A program made the position numbers and the translations under genes. From Bacillota bacterium (lineage in GTDB: Bacteria; Bacillota_E; JAJZYS01; JAJYTV01), in the NCBI GenBank assembly GCA_021845645.1, contig JAJZVM010000128.1:1-11703 (forward strand): 11,703 bases of DNA, given 5' to 3'. Positions 1 to 6,818 of the stretch are shown here, piece after piece. The stretch's first letter is position 1, and each line of letters opens with the position of its first letter. The notes beneath the pieces were generated by a model. The model was given only the letters and a program-made list of their open reading frames with translations, did not search any database and was not told the DNA's origin.

Positions 1-855
1 GTCTACGTCGAAGGCAAGATCGACGTCGAACGCGAGTTCTACGTCTCCGTGACCGTCGACCGCAACGCGAGGAAGCCGCTTGTCATGGCTTCCTCGCACG
101 GCGGCGTCGAGATCGAAGACGTGGAGGACAAGTACATCGTCCGCCGCCACGTGGACGAGGCCTTCGGCATGCAGGGCTACCTGGCCCGGGACATCGCCGC
201 CGAGATGGGCCTCGAGGGCGATGTCGCGAAGCAGGTCGCGGTGATCCTGCAGAAGCTCTACGAGGTCTTCCGCACGGAAGACGCCGAGCTCGTGGAGATC
301 AACCCGCTCGTCGTCTCGGGCGGAAAGGTCATCGCAGCGGACGCGCGCCTCAATATCGACGATGCGGCCCTCTTCCGCCACAAGGATCTCCCTTCGGTGG
401 CCGAAGGCACGGAACTGGAACTCAGGGTGAAGGAGATCGGCCTCGCCTTCGTGCAGCTGGACGGCGACATCGCCGTGATGGCGAACGGCGCCGGCATGGC
501 CATGGCCACGCTGGACGCGCTGCAGCACTTCGGCGGCAAGCCCGCGAACTTCCTCGACGCAGGCGGCGGCGCTTCGGTGGAGCCGACGGCCCAGGCGATG
601 GGCGTGCTCGTCTCGATGAAGCCAAGGGCGATCTTCGTCAACATCTTCGGCGGCATCACCCGCTGCGACGACGTTGCGAACGCGATTGTCCAGGTCAAGA
701 AGACGCAGGGCATCCCGGTGCCGCTCGTGGTACGCCTCGTGGGCACCAACGAGCAGCAGGGCGTCGAGATCTTGCGCCACGAGGGCATCGAGGCGTTTCG
801 AGAGATGAGCGAGGCGGCCAGGAAGGCCGTCGAACTCGCCGGGGAGGTGCGCTAG
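1..855 (+). CDS. sucC: Succinate-CoA ligase (ADP-forming) beta subunit, 3' part
   Basis: Beta subunit of succinyl-CoA synthetase, which makes ATP (or GTP) while converting succinyl-CoA to succinate in the TCA cycle, in the cytoplasm. The frame is open from base 1, so the gene runs off the left edge. The 284 residues present compare with about 388 in E. coli, so roughly the first 100 residues (start of the ATP-grasp domain) are missing. Visible hallmarks, numbering the first codon as 1: HGGVEIEDVE near 33-42, the metal-site region EINPLVV near 99-105, ADARLNIDDAALFR just after it, then FLDAGGGA, VNIFGGITRCDDVA and VRLVGTNEQQGVEIL in the C-terminal CoA-ligase domain. The GTG at 49 lies inside conserved sequence and is not the start. 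The stop at 853-855 is one base from the sucD ATG, so the two are surely one operon and probably translationally coupled. Identification is firm; nucleotide specificity cannot be told. Confidence 0.97.
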   Translation, partial: VYVEGKIDVEREFYVSVTVDRNARKPLVMASSHGGVEIEDVEDKYIVRRHVDEAFGMQGYLARDIAAEMGLEGDVAKQVAVILQKLYEVFRTEDAELVEINPLVVSGGKVIAADARLNIDDAALFRHKDLPSVAEGTELELRVKEIGLAFVQLDGDIAVMANGAGMAMATLDALQHFGGKPANFLDAGGGASVEPTAQAMGVLVSMKPRAIFVNIFGGITRCDDVANAIVQVKKTQGIPVPLVVRLVGTNEQQGVEILRHEGIEAFREMSEAARKAVELAGEVR

Positions 856-856
856 C

Positions 857-1723
857 ATGGCGATCATCATCGATCAGGACACCCGGGTCGTCGTGCAGGG
901 CATGACCGGCAACCAGGGCAGCTTCCATACGGGCCAGATGGTCAAGTACGGCACGAACGTCGTCGCGGGCACCTCGCCGACCAAGGCCGGCCAGGACCAC
1001 GAGGGCATTCCGGTCTTCGCCTCGGTGCGCGAGGCGGTCCTGGAGCGCGGCGCCAACGCGTCGATCGTGTTCGTCCCGGCGGCATTCGCCAAGGACGCCG
1101 CGTTCGAGGCCATCGACGCCGGCTGCAAGGTCGTCGTCATGATCCCCGAGCACATCCCGGTGCAGGACTCGATCCTCATCGTCGAGTACGCCCGCTTCCG
1201 TGGCGCCAAGGTGGTGGGACCGAACACCTACGGTCTCATCTCGCCAGGCAAGTCGAAGATGGGCATCATGCCGAACCACATCTACGCGCCCGGCCCGGTG
1301 GGCCTCGTGGCGCGCTCGGGAACCCTCTCCTACGAGATCGCGGCCGCTCTTACTGAGGCGGGTCTAGGTCAGTCCACGGCGATCGGCATGGGCGGCGACC
1401 CCGTGGTGGGGCAGGTGTTCAACGACGTGCTGCACCAGTTCGAGAAGGACCCCGAGACCAAGGCCTGCGTGCTGGTCGGGGAGATCGGTGGCAGCGCGGA
1501 GGAGGAGGCGGCCGAGTTCATCAAGACGATGAGCAAGCCCGTCGTCGCCTACCTCGCGGGTCGCGCGGCACCTCCCGGAAAGCGCATGGGTCACGCGGGG
1601 GCCATCATCGAGCGTGGCCGCGGCACCTTGGAGAGCAAGCGCAAGGCACTCGAGGCGGCCGGAGTCACGGTCGTCGAGATGCCGTGGGAAGTGGCGCCGG
1701 CGGTGAAGAAGCTGCTGGGCTAG
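857..1723 (+). CDS. sucD: Succinate-CoA ligase alpha subunit
   Basis: Alpha subunit of succinyl-CoA synthetase. It binds CoA and carries the histidine phosphorylated during catalysis. It is 288 aa, the normal family length. The N-terminal CoA-binding Rossmann domain shows GMTGNQGSFHTGQMVKYGT (15-33). The catalytic histidine lies in KRMGHAGAII as H246, and the GEIGGSAEEEAAEFIK stretch (208-223) is intact. GQSTAIGMGGDP (171-182) is also typical. One departure: the usual GPNCPG reads GPNTYG (121-126), so the conserved Cys beside the active site (Cys123 in E. coli) is Thr124 here and the following Pro is Tyr. The start is fixed by GGGGAGGTG at 841-849, which lies inside the end of sucC. The gene is last in its operon and is followed by a GC-rich hairpin at 1739-1762. 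A relative using malate or another acid is possible but less likely, given the high overall match. Confidence 0.95.
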   Translation: MAIIIDQDTRVVVQGMTGNQGSFHTGQMVKYGTNVVAGTSPTKAGQDHEGIPVFASVREAVLERGANASIVFVPAAFAKDAAFEAIDAGCKVVVMIPEHIPVQDSILIVEYARFRGAKVVGPNTYGLISPGKSKMGIMPNHIYAPGPVGLVARSGTLSYEIAAALTEAGLGQSTAIGMGGDPVVGQVFNDVLHQFEKDPETKACVLVGEIGGSAEEEAAEFIKTMSKPVVAYLAGRAAPPGKRMGHAGAIIERGRGTLESKRKALEAAGVTVVEMPWEVAPAVKKLLG

Positions 1724-1738
1724 ACTGCAAGGACGATC

Positions 1739-1762
1739 GGCGGCCGCCTTCGGGCGGCCGCC
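1739..1762 (+). terminator. Intrinsic terminator-like hairpin after sucCD
   Basis: A perfect 10-bp stem: GGCGGCCGCC at 1739-1748, a TTCG tetraloop at 1749-1752, and GGCGGCCGCC again at 1753-1762. It is followed by TCCTTGTT, a modest T-rich tail. It begins 15 bases after the sucD stop and lies between convergent genes. The T tract favours + strand use. On the - strand the tail is not T-rich, so the D-cysteine desulfhydrase gene may share it only weakly. Confidence 0.8.
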
Positions 1763-1786
1763 TCCTTGTTGCTGGCCCGAAGGAAG

Positions 1787-2809
1787 CTATCCTCCGCGAC
1801 CGCCAGCCTCGGACTCGGCGAAGAGGTGGGTGGCGGCATAGAGACTGGGCGCTCCACCCGTGTGCAGGAACAGGACGTTTTCCTCGGGACGGATGACGCC
1901 CTGCCTCGCGAGGTCGATCAGACCGGCCATGGCCTTGCCGGTGTAGGTCGGATCAAGCAGGATGCCTTCCGTGCGGGCCAGGAGCTTGACCGCTTCGACC
2001 ATCGCCTGTGTAGGCTGGCCGTAACCCGACCCGATGTAGTCGTCGTAGCAGGTGATGGCGTCTGGCCTGACCTGGACGTCGACGCCAAGGTAGGCCGCGG
2101 TGTCCGCCGAGATCCTCTCGACGTCGGCCAGCAAATGCCCGCTCGGGTGCAGAACGCTGATGGCGGTGGCGGGCACGTCGAAGTGAAGGAGCTCAAGGCC
2201 GAGCAGGATGCCGGCCACCGTACCGGCGCTGCCGCCCGCGACCACGATGCGGTCAACTGGAAGACCCTGGTCGAAGCACTGCCCCATGATCTCTGCCGCG
2301 CAGCCGACGTAGCCGAGCGCGCCGATGGCGTTCGAGCCGCCCATCGGAATGACGTAGGGCGTGCGTCCCGCGGCCACCGCCTCCGCCGCGGCCGCGTCGA
2401 GTTCGGACGCCCAGTCCACGTCATCGGGGACGATCTTGATCCTGTCGGCGCCGAGCAGATGGTAGAGAAAGATGTTGCCGTTCGCGTCCCGCCGGTAGGC
2501 GCCGGGCGACGGCTCGGACAGGACGAGCCAGCAGTTGAGGCCCTCCTTGACGGCGGCCGCCAAGGTCAGGCGGCAGTGGTTCGACTGGATGCCGCCGCAG
2601 GTGATCAGCGTGTCACAGCCTTGGGCCAGGGCGTCCGCCACGAGGAATTCCAGCTTGCGCGTCTTGTTGCCGCCGCCGGTGAGTCCAAGAAGGTCGTCGC
2701 GCTTGACATAGACCTGCGGCCCGCCGAGTGCCTCGGAGAAACGCGGTATCCGCTCGATGGGTGTTGGACCGGTCGTGTATCGCCGTCGTGGGAACTTCGC
2801 AAGATTCAT
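1787..2809 (-). CDS. dcyD: D-cysteine desulfhydrase (PLP fold type II, ACC deaminase family)
   Basis: Predicted cytoplasmic PLP enzyme that splits D-cysteine into pyruvate, ammonia and sulfide. It has 340 aa counted from the ATG at 2809, chosen because GGAGGTG (2814-2820) lies four bases upstream and the protein then opens with MNLAKFPRRRY, as family members do. A further 29 codons upstream are open but lack family character. The PLP lysine is K49 in GGGNKTRK, the catalytic-type serine is S76 in QSNH, and the phosphate loop is GGSAGT (192-197). The K-to-S spacing of 27 equals that of K51/S78 in ACC deaminase. The two residues that separate the activities favour D-cysteine: YTGK (T290) and HTGG (T317) stand where ACC deaminase has Glu295 and Leu322, again 27 apart. 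L-cysteate sulfo-lyase, a close relative, is not excluded. The gene is monocistronic and convergent with sucCD. Confidence 0.88.
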   Translation of the reverse strand: MNLAKFPRRRYTTGPTPIERIPRFSEALGGPQVYVKRDDLLGLTGGGNKTRKLEFLVADALAQGCDTLITCGGIQSNHCRLTLAAAVKEGLNCWLVLSEPSPGAYRRDANGNIFLYHLLGADRIKIVPDDVDWASELDAAAAEAVAAGRTPYVIPMGGSNAIGALGYVGCAAEIMGQCFDQGLPVDRIVVAGGSAGTVAGILLGLELLHFDVPATAISVLHPSGHLLADVERISADTAAYLGVDVQVRPDAITCYDDYIGSGYGQPTQAMVEAVKLLARTEGILLDPTYTGKAMAGLIDLARQGVIRPEENVLFLHTGGAPSLYAATHLFAESEAGGRGG

Positions 2810-2813
2810 GCCA

Positions 2814-2820
2814 CACCTCC
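2814..2820 (-). promoter_or_regulatory. Ribosome binding site that sets the dcyD start
   Basis: GGAGGTG on the - strand, four bases before the ATG at 2809-2807. It selects this start over the in-frame upstream codon at 2896, which would add a 29-residue extension with no family similarity. Confidence 0.85.
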
Positions 2821-2837
2821 GCCCGTGTCGGAGCTGC

Positions 2838-2857
2838 GCGCCTGGACTCCCAGGCGC
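2838..2857 (-). repeat. Inverted repeat in the dcyD 5' leader
   Basis: A perfect 8-bp inverted repeat, GCGCCTGG (2838-2845) and CCAGGCGC (2850-2857), around a 4-base loop. It lies about 30 bases upstream of the dcyD start. It could be an operator or an RNA hairpin in the leader. No T tract follows on the - strand, so it is not a plain terminator. Confidence 0.5.
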
Positions 2858-2947
2858 AGTCGCTTCCAGGCTATGTCTAAGCATCTCGCCTGACACGGCT
2901 GGAGCCCTGCGGCGACGACGTGGTCCGCGAAGGTCGGGCCATGGAAG

Positions 2948-2968
2948 CAGGGAGCTGCAAGCTCCCTG
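2948..2968 (+). repeat. 9-bp hairpin in the leader of the MFS exporter gene
   Basis: CAGGGAGCT (2948-2956) and AGCTCCCTG (2960-2968) form a perfect 9-bp stem with the 3-base loop GCA, about 100 bases upstream of the MFS start. CCCTGC at 2905-2910 can pair instead with GCAGGG at 2947-2952, so two exclusive folds can be drawn. No T tract follows and I recognise no known riboswitch class. Confidence 0.5.
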
Positions 2969-3052
2969 GCAGAGGGCGACAGAAAGGGGAGAGGAGGGGA
3001 ATTACATACCGGAGTGGAACACTCATGGTTTGCGTGCCCCAGGCGGGCTTAC

Positions 3053-3060
3053 GGGAGGAG
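3053..3060 (+). promoter_or_regulatory. Ribosome binding site that sets the MFS start
   Basis: GGGAGGAG lies seven bases before the GTG at 3068. This favours that codon over the earlier in-frame GTG at 3014, whose nearest purine-rich site (GAGGAGGGG, about 2992-3000) is some 13 bases away. Confidence 0.7.
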
Positions 3061-3067
3061 AGGCCAC

Positions 3068-4315
3068 GTGCAAGATCCTGGAGACGGAGAACGCGCGCAG
3101 CGGAAACCTTCGCTTTGGCGCAACACCAACCTCACCATCCTGGTGAGTGGCCAGTGGGTATCGCAGGTCGGCAACAACCTTTTCGAGCTTGCGGTGTACT
3201 GGTATGTGCTCGCGCAGACCCATCAGGCCGCTTCGCTCGGCTGGGTGGGAACGGCGATGGCTCTGCCGGGGGTGCTGGGCCTCATGACCGGCGTGTTCGT
3301 CGACCGCATGGACCGCCGCTGGACCATGGTCGGGTCGGATGTGCTGCGGGCCGCGCTCTCCGCACTACTCGGCGTCTTTGCGCTGCTGCACGTTCTGCCG
3401 CTGTGGCTCTTCCTGGTGCTGGTTCTCCTGCTCATGGCGGTCGGCACCTTCTTCAACCCGGCATCGGGGGCGCTGCTGCCGCAGATCGTCCCCGATGAGC
3501 AGCTGGCGGCGGCCAACGGCCTCTATTCTTCCGCGGGCAGCTCCGCGGGGCTGATCGGCATGTTCGGCGGTGGCATCGTGATGTCGCTCTTGGGGCCGAT
3601 CCTGCTCTTCTTCATGAACGCGGCGTCCTTCGTCGTCTCGGTCGTCAGCCTCATGTTCCTGCGCGTTCCGCGGCGAGAACGCGTTCCAGCCGCGGCCGGC
3701 GCGGGTCAGTTGTACAGCGAGTGGGTCGAGGGATTCAAGGTCTACCGGGCGATTCCACTCCTGCGTACCCTCCTGCTGGCGGCGCTGTTCGTCAACTTCG
3801 CGGGTCAGGGCCTAGGGGTGCTCGCCGCGGCGTGGGTCAAGGGCCCCTTGCACGGGACCGCCTTCGACTATGCGTTATTCGGAGCGGCGATCACCGTAGG
3901 CGCGATCGCGGGCGCCCTGACGGCGGCGCAGGTCATGCGCCGATTCCCCATCGAGCAGGTGTTGCCAGCCGGTACGATCGGCATCGGCCTCGCTGTCGTC
4001 ATCCTGTCGCGCGTGCCGCTGCTCTGGGTTACGCTTCTCTGCATGCTTTTGGCGGGTATCGCCATGGGCCTCATGAACACCGGACTGACCACCATGATGC
4101 AGCGCATCGTACCGCAGGAGAAGATGGGGCGGGTCTTTGGGACGCTTGGCGCACTGCTGACGTTGGCGAACCCGGTGGGTGCCGCCGTCGCAGGCGCCCT
4201 TGCCGTGGTCTGGTCCGTGCCGTTCATCTACCTGCTGTTTGGCGTGCTGATCCTGCTTGGGTCTCTGCCACTCCTCCGTCTACGCGCAGGGACGTCCGCG
4301 CAATCGGCCGCCTAA
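3068..4315 (+). CDS. MFS exporter, EntS/Mef-like (MFS_3 type)
   Basis: Predicted inner-membrane major facilitator exporter of small molecules, 415 aa from the GTG at 3068 (an earlier in-frame GTG at 3014 would add 18 residues). Twelve hydrophobic segments can be drawn; the first begins about residue 21, in NLTILVSGQWVSQVGNNLF. The loop DRMDRRW (79-85) between TM2 and TM3, and the stretch FFNPASGALLPQIVP (128-142) followed by DEQLAAAN before TM5, are hallmarks of the group that includes enterobactin exporter EntS and macrolide efflux Mef proteins. The substrate cannot be read from sequence. The gene stands alone, divergent from dcyD across a 258-base gap with a structured leader, so it may have its own control. 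It ends two bases before a hairpin-rich convergent spacer. Family call firm, substrate unknown. Confidence 0.88.
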   Translation: MQDPGDGERAQRKPSLWRNTNLTILVSGQWVSQVGNNLFELAVYWYVLAQTHQAASLGWVGTAMALPGVLGLMTGVFVDRMDRRWTMVGSDVLRAALSALLGVFALLHVLPLWLFLVLVLLLMAVGTFFNPASGALLPQIVPDEQLAAANGLYSSAGSSAGLIGMFGGGIVMSLLGPILLFFMNAASFVVSVVSLMFLRVPRRERVPAAAGAGQLYSEWVEGFKVYRAIPLLRTLLLAALFVNFAGQGLGVLAAAWVKGPLHGTAFDYALFGAAITVGAIAGALTAAQVMRRFPIEQVLPAGTIGIGLAVVILSRVPLLWVTLLCMLLAGIAMGLMNTGLTTMMQRIVPQEKMGRVFGTLGALLTLANPVGAAVAGALAVVWSVPFIYLLFGVLILLGSLPLLRLRAGTSAQSAA

Positions 4316-4336
4316 CCTCCCGCGAGGTGCGAAAGA

Positions 4337-4371
4337 GGCGAGGGGCCGCCGCCAAGCGGCTGCCCCTCGCC
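4337..4371. terminator. Bidirectional terminator-like hairpin
   Basis: Outer 10-bp stem GGCGAGGGGC (4337-4346) with GCCCCTCGCC (4362-4371); inner 4-bp stem GCCG (4348-4351) with CGGC (4357-4360). It sits between the converging MFS gene and the 91-aa gene. On the - strand it is followed by TCTTTC, and on the + strand by GATGTTCTC, so it may stop transcription from both sides, more convincingly from the - strand. Confidence 0.72.
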
Positions 4372-4396
4372 GATGTTCTCTCCAACCCCTGGCCGA

Positions 4397-4672
4397 CTAG
4401 CGACCGTCCAGGGCCTGCACGAGCCGACGCACGACGCCCAGGTTTTCGATGCGGCCGAACCGCCAGCCCCGGTCGTAGAGCGCCAAGGTGACCATCTCGC
4501 CCCGCCGGTCGAAGCGCCAGATGCGGAGTTGGGCGATGCGTCCGCCACCCTTGTAGAGCGTGCGCTGGTTGAGTCCGTAACTGACCCGACCCTGGGTCAG
4601 GCGGGCATGAAAGCCGTACTTGCCGAGATGTCCCGCAATGACGCCATCCTCTTCGAAACGACGACTAAGCAT
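4397..4672 (-). CDS. Hypothetical 91-residue protein
   Basis: I do not recognise this protein. The start at 4672 is chosen because GGGAGG (4681-4686) lies eight bases upstream; the frame is open further back to 4831 but lacks a good site there. The product begins MLSRRFEEDGVIAGHLGKYG. It is basic, rich in Arg and Gly, with alternating hydrophobic stretches (for example IAQLRIWRF and MVTLALYDRGWRFGRI) that suggest a small beta-rich cytoplasmic fold ending in a short helix. It has no signal peptide, membrane segment or cysteine. It is divergent from the aldolase gene at 4807 with a 134-base gap holding an inverted repeat, and it ends at a terminator-like hairpin. A real gene is supported by its ribosome site, its terminator, and the fact that no other convincing gene overlaps it. 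Confidence 0.68.
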   Translation of the reverse strand: MLSRRFEEDGVIAGHLGKYGFHARLTQGRVSYGLNQRTLYKGGGRIAQLRIWRFDRRGEMVTLALYDRGWRFGRIENLGVVRRLVQALDGR

Positions 4673-4680
4673 CTTCGTGG

Positions 4681-4686
4681 CCTCCC
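4681..4686 (-). promoter_or_regulatory. Ribosome binding site of the 91-aa gene
   Basis: GGGAGG on the - strand, eight bases before the ATG at 4672-4670. It decides the 91-residue product over a longer reading from 4831. Confidence 0.7.
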
Positions 4687-4697
4687 GGCTCCAGCGT

Positions 4698-4714
4698 TGC
4701 CCAGATGTTGGGCA
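4698..4714. promoter_or_regulatory. Inverted repeat in divergent promoter region, possible operator
   Basis: TGCCCA (4698-4703), five bases GATGT, TGGGCA (4709-4714): a 6-bp perfect dyad of 17 bases, placed between the 91-aa gene and the aldolase/MFS pair. Size and position fit a dimeric regulator site, but no regulator is encoded beside it. Confidence 0.4.
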
Positions 4715-4791
4715 GGCTAGACATGCCGCAGCCGGATGGAAGCGCCTCCGGGCGCAGGTGAGAACCGGTGCAGGGCAGAATGGGAGCATCC

Positions 4792-4800
4792 GAGGTGATC
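4792..4800 (+). promoter_or_regulatory. Strong ribosome binding site that sets the aldolase start
   Basis: GAGGTGATC matches nine consecutive bases of the anti-Shine-Dalgarno complement and lies six bases before the ATG at 4807. This start gives 292 aa, the standard DapA-family length. The in-frame GTG at 4768 also has a site (AGGTGAG, 4756-4762) but would add 13 residues with no family character. Confidence 0.8.
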
Positions 4801-4806
4801 CCAGCG

Positions 4807-5685
4807 ATGCCGGCAGAAATCCTGGCTCCACTGATCAGCCCGCGCGATGCCAAGGGACGGCTCGATCTCGACGGACTGGCCGCAAACGTCGCGCGACTGG
4901 GGCCCGATGTGGATGGTTTCCTTGTTCTCGGCTCATCAGGCGAGTACGTCTATCTCTCGGAGCGGGAGCGCCTGGACGCCGTGCGTACAGTGATGGAAGG
5001 GGCAGGCGACCGCACCGTGTTCGTGCAGGTCGGGTCGGAGACCACGGAGTCTAGCGCAGCCTTGGCGCACGAGGCGATGCAGCTCGGGGCAACCGGACTC
5101 CTGGCCGTCACACCCCATTACTACACGCCGCAGCTCAAGGGACCCGCTCTGCAGGCCTACTACAGGACGATCGGCGCCATTGGCCCGACCTACCTCTACC
5201 ACATCCCGTCCTATACGGGCATGACACTCGATGTGCGGGAGATCCTCGAGATCGCCGACCTTCCTGGCGTCGTCGGCATGAAGGACTCGACGGGCAACCT
5301 CGCGCTGCTCACGGAGATTCTCGCGAGCTGCCCTGCGGGCTTCCGCTACTATGTCGGATCGGGCGGGGCGCTCCTCGCCGCCATGGCCCATGGCGCCGTC
5401 GGGACGATCGCGGCGCTCGCGAACCTTGTGCCGGCGCAGATGCGCGAGGCCGTCTCGCTGTTCGAAGGAGGACGGATCGCCGAGGCGGCCGAAGCGCAGC
5501 GGCCACTTGCGCGGCTGAACGCCCTTGTAACGCGCCGCTACGGCATCCCTGGGCTCAAGTACGCGGCAGGCAGGCTCGGCTTTGCGGCGGGCGACCCCGT
5601 GCCACCGCTCCAGCCCGTGACGTCCGCGGCCGCTGACGAGATCGACGCGGCGATCGCTGACCTGAGGGTGCCTGCGGCGGGATGA
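4807..5685 (+). CDS. DapA/NAL-superfamily aldolase, 4-hydroxy-2-oxoglutarate aldolase-like
   Basis: Class I (Schiff-base) aldolase or lyase, cytoplasmic, TIM-barrel, 292 aa. Visible active-site parts: GSSGE (42-46), Y131 in YHIPSYTG, and the Schiff-base lysine K159 in VVGMKDSTGN. The Y-to-K spacing of 28 is that of the family. It is not a classical dihydrodipicolinate synthase: the Thr-Thr pair is Ser43-Ser44, and the substrate-carboxylate Arg (R138 of E. coli DapA) is Tyr136. GMKDS and the C-terminal VTRRYGIPGLK resemble mitochondrial 4-hydroxy-2-oxoglutarate aldolase (HOGA1), which splits that acid to pyruvate and glyoxylate. By inference the substrate is a 4-hydroxy-2-oxo acid or similar, but related 2-oxo acid aldolases or dehydratases fit nearly as well. 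The gene overlaps the downstream MFS gene by ATGA, so the two are coexpressed. No lysine-pathway genes are near. Confidence 0.85.
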   Translation: MPAEILAPLISPRDAKGRLDLDGLAANVARLGPDVDGFLVLGSSGEYVYLSERERLDAVRTVMEGAGDRTVFVQVGSETTESSAALAHEAMQLGATGLLAVTPHYYTPQLKGPALQAYYRTIGAIGPTYLYHIPSYTGMTLDVREILEIADLPGVVGMKDSTGNLALLTEILASCPAGFRYYVGSGGALLAAMAHGAVGTIAALANLVPAQMREAVSLFEGGRIAEAAEAQRPLARLNALVTRRYGIPGLKYAAGRLGFAAGDPVPPLQPVTSAAADEIDAAIADLRVPAAG

Positions 5686-6818
5686 ACCGACGCGCGCTGC
5701 TGAGCCTAAGCTTCGCCCACTTCACCGCCGATCTGAACTCTGGCGCTGTCCCGGCTCTCCTGCCGCTCGCGACGACGCTCTTCTCCCTGAATTACAGCGC
5801 CGCAGCACTCGTCATCCTGGTGTCGAATCTCACCTCGTCCGTGATCCAGCCGCTGTTCGGCGTGCTCGCGGACAGGCGTCCGATGCCTTGGCTGATGCCG
5901 TTCGCGCTTGCCCTGGCGGCCATCGGCACCGCCGCCTACTCGCTCGCAGGCGGCTACGGGTCGTTCGTGGCCCTGGTGGCGCTCACAGGTGTCGGCGTGG
6001 CGGCATTCCATCCCGTCGGTGCGTCCGGGGCCTACTTTGCCGCTGGGGCGAAGCGCGCCTCCGGCATGAGCATCTTCTCGGTCGGGGGCAACATCGGGTT
6101 CGCGTTCGGCCCGCTTCTTGCGGGTCTGACCACCCACGCCTACGGCATGACGGGGGTGCTCTGGTTCCTGGTGCCGGGGGCCGCCGCGGTCATTGTGCTG
6201 AGGTTCTTTGCGCCGCGCGAGACCCAGGTGCGACCTGCCCACGAGATGAAGACGGCGCCGGTGCCGTGGCTGCTACTCTCGATCCTGGTGCTGGTCGTGG
6301 TGTTGCGCAGCACGGCGCAGTACGGCGTGCTGACCTTCTACCCGCTCTACCTGACGCACCTGCACCGGCTGTCGCCCAGCCTCTCCGGGGCCATCCTCTT
6401 CTTCTTCCTGATCATGGGCGCATTTGGCACCATGGTCGGCGGCCCTTTGTCGGACCGCTTCGGCCGCAGGAGCCTTATGCTCTGGAGCTGGGTGGCGACG
6501 ACGCCGCTCCTCTACCTGCTGCCGCGGCTGCCCGGCGTCTGGCAGTTCGTGGATCTGGGCGTGCTGGGGTTCGCGATCGTCGCCACCTTCAGCACGACGG
6601 TCGTCCTGGCGCAGGAAATGCTGCCTGGCCGCCAGGCGGTGGCTTCGTCGTTGACGATCGGACTCGCGATCGGCCTCGGTGGCGTCGTCATGCTGTGGCT
6701 GGGTCAGCTCGCGGACGCGGCCGGTGTGCGAGAGGTCCTCGGCCTGCTCTGGATCGCGGGTGTCGCAGGCTTCCTCGGATCCCTGCTGCTGCCTCAGCAG
6801 GTGCGGATCGCCGACTAG
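5682..6818 (+). CDS. MFS transporter, fosmidomycin resistance (Fsr) type
   Basis: Membrane transporter, 378 aa, twelve hydrophobic segments. Family marks are FHP (109-111) after TM4, SIFSVGGNIGFAFGPLLA (130-147), and the second-half motif GGPLSDRFGRR (253-263). These place it near Fsr, an efflux pump for fosmidomycin, though relatives move other small acids. The ATG overlaps the aldolase stop (ATGA, 5682-5685), indicating translational coupling and a shared role. It may take up the aldolase substrate or expel a product. Direction cannot be told from sequence. The protein is slightly shorter than Fsr itself (about 400 aa) but has both halves. No clear terminator follows. Confidence 0.87.
   Translation: MNRRALLSLSFAHFTADLNSGAVPALLPLATTLFSLNYSAAALVILVSNLTSSVIQPLFGVLADRRPMPWLMPFALALAAIGTAAYSLAGGYGSFVALVALTGVGVAAFHPVGASGAYFAAGAKRASGMSIFSVGGNIGFAFGPLLAGLTTHAYGMTGVLWFLVPGAAAVIVLRFFAPRETQVRPAHEMKTAPVPWLLLSILVLVVVLRSTAQYGVLTFYPLYLTHLHRLSPSLSGAILFFFLIMGAFGTMVGGPLSDRFGRRSLMLWSWVATTPLLYLLPRLPGVWQFVDLGVLGFAIVATFSTTVVLAQEMLPGRQAVASSLTIGLAIGLGGVVMLWLGQLADAAGVREVLGLLWIAGVAGFLGSLLLPQQVRIAD

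Noticed and set aside
1766..2893. A 375-codon open frame on the + strand opposite dcyD
   Set aside because: The - strand product has every PLP-family motif, while this one has an amorphous Arg/Gly/Asp-rich composition and no ribosome site.
2925..2962. A stretch with GGAAGCAG resembling the conserved core of SRP (4.5S) RNA
   Set aside because: The asymmetric loop and GGAA tetraloop with their flanking pairs are not present, so it is a chance partial match.
4807..5685. Dihydrodipicolinate synthase (dapA)
   Set aside because: The substrate-binding Arg is Tyr136 and the Thr-Thr pair is Ser-Ser, and no lysine-pathway gene is near.
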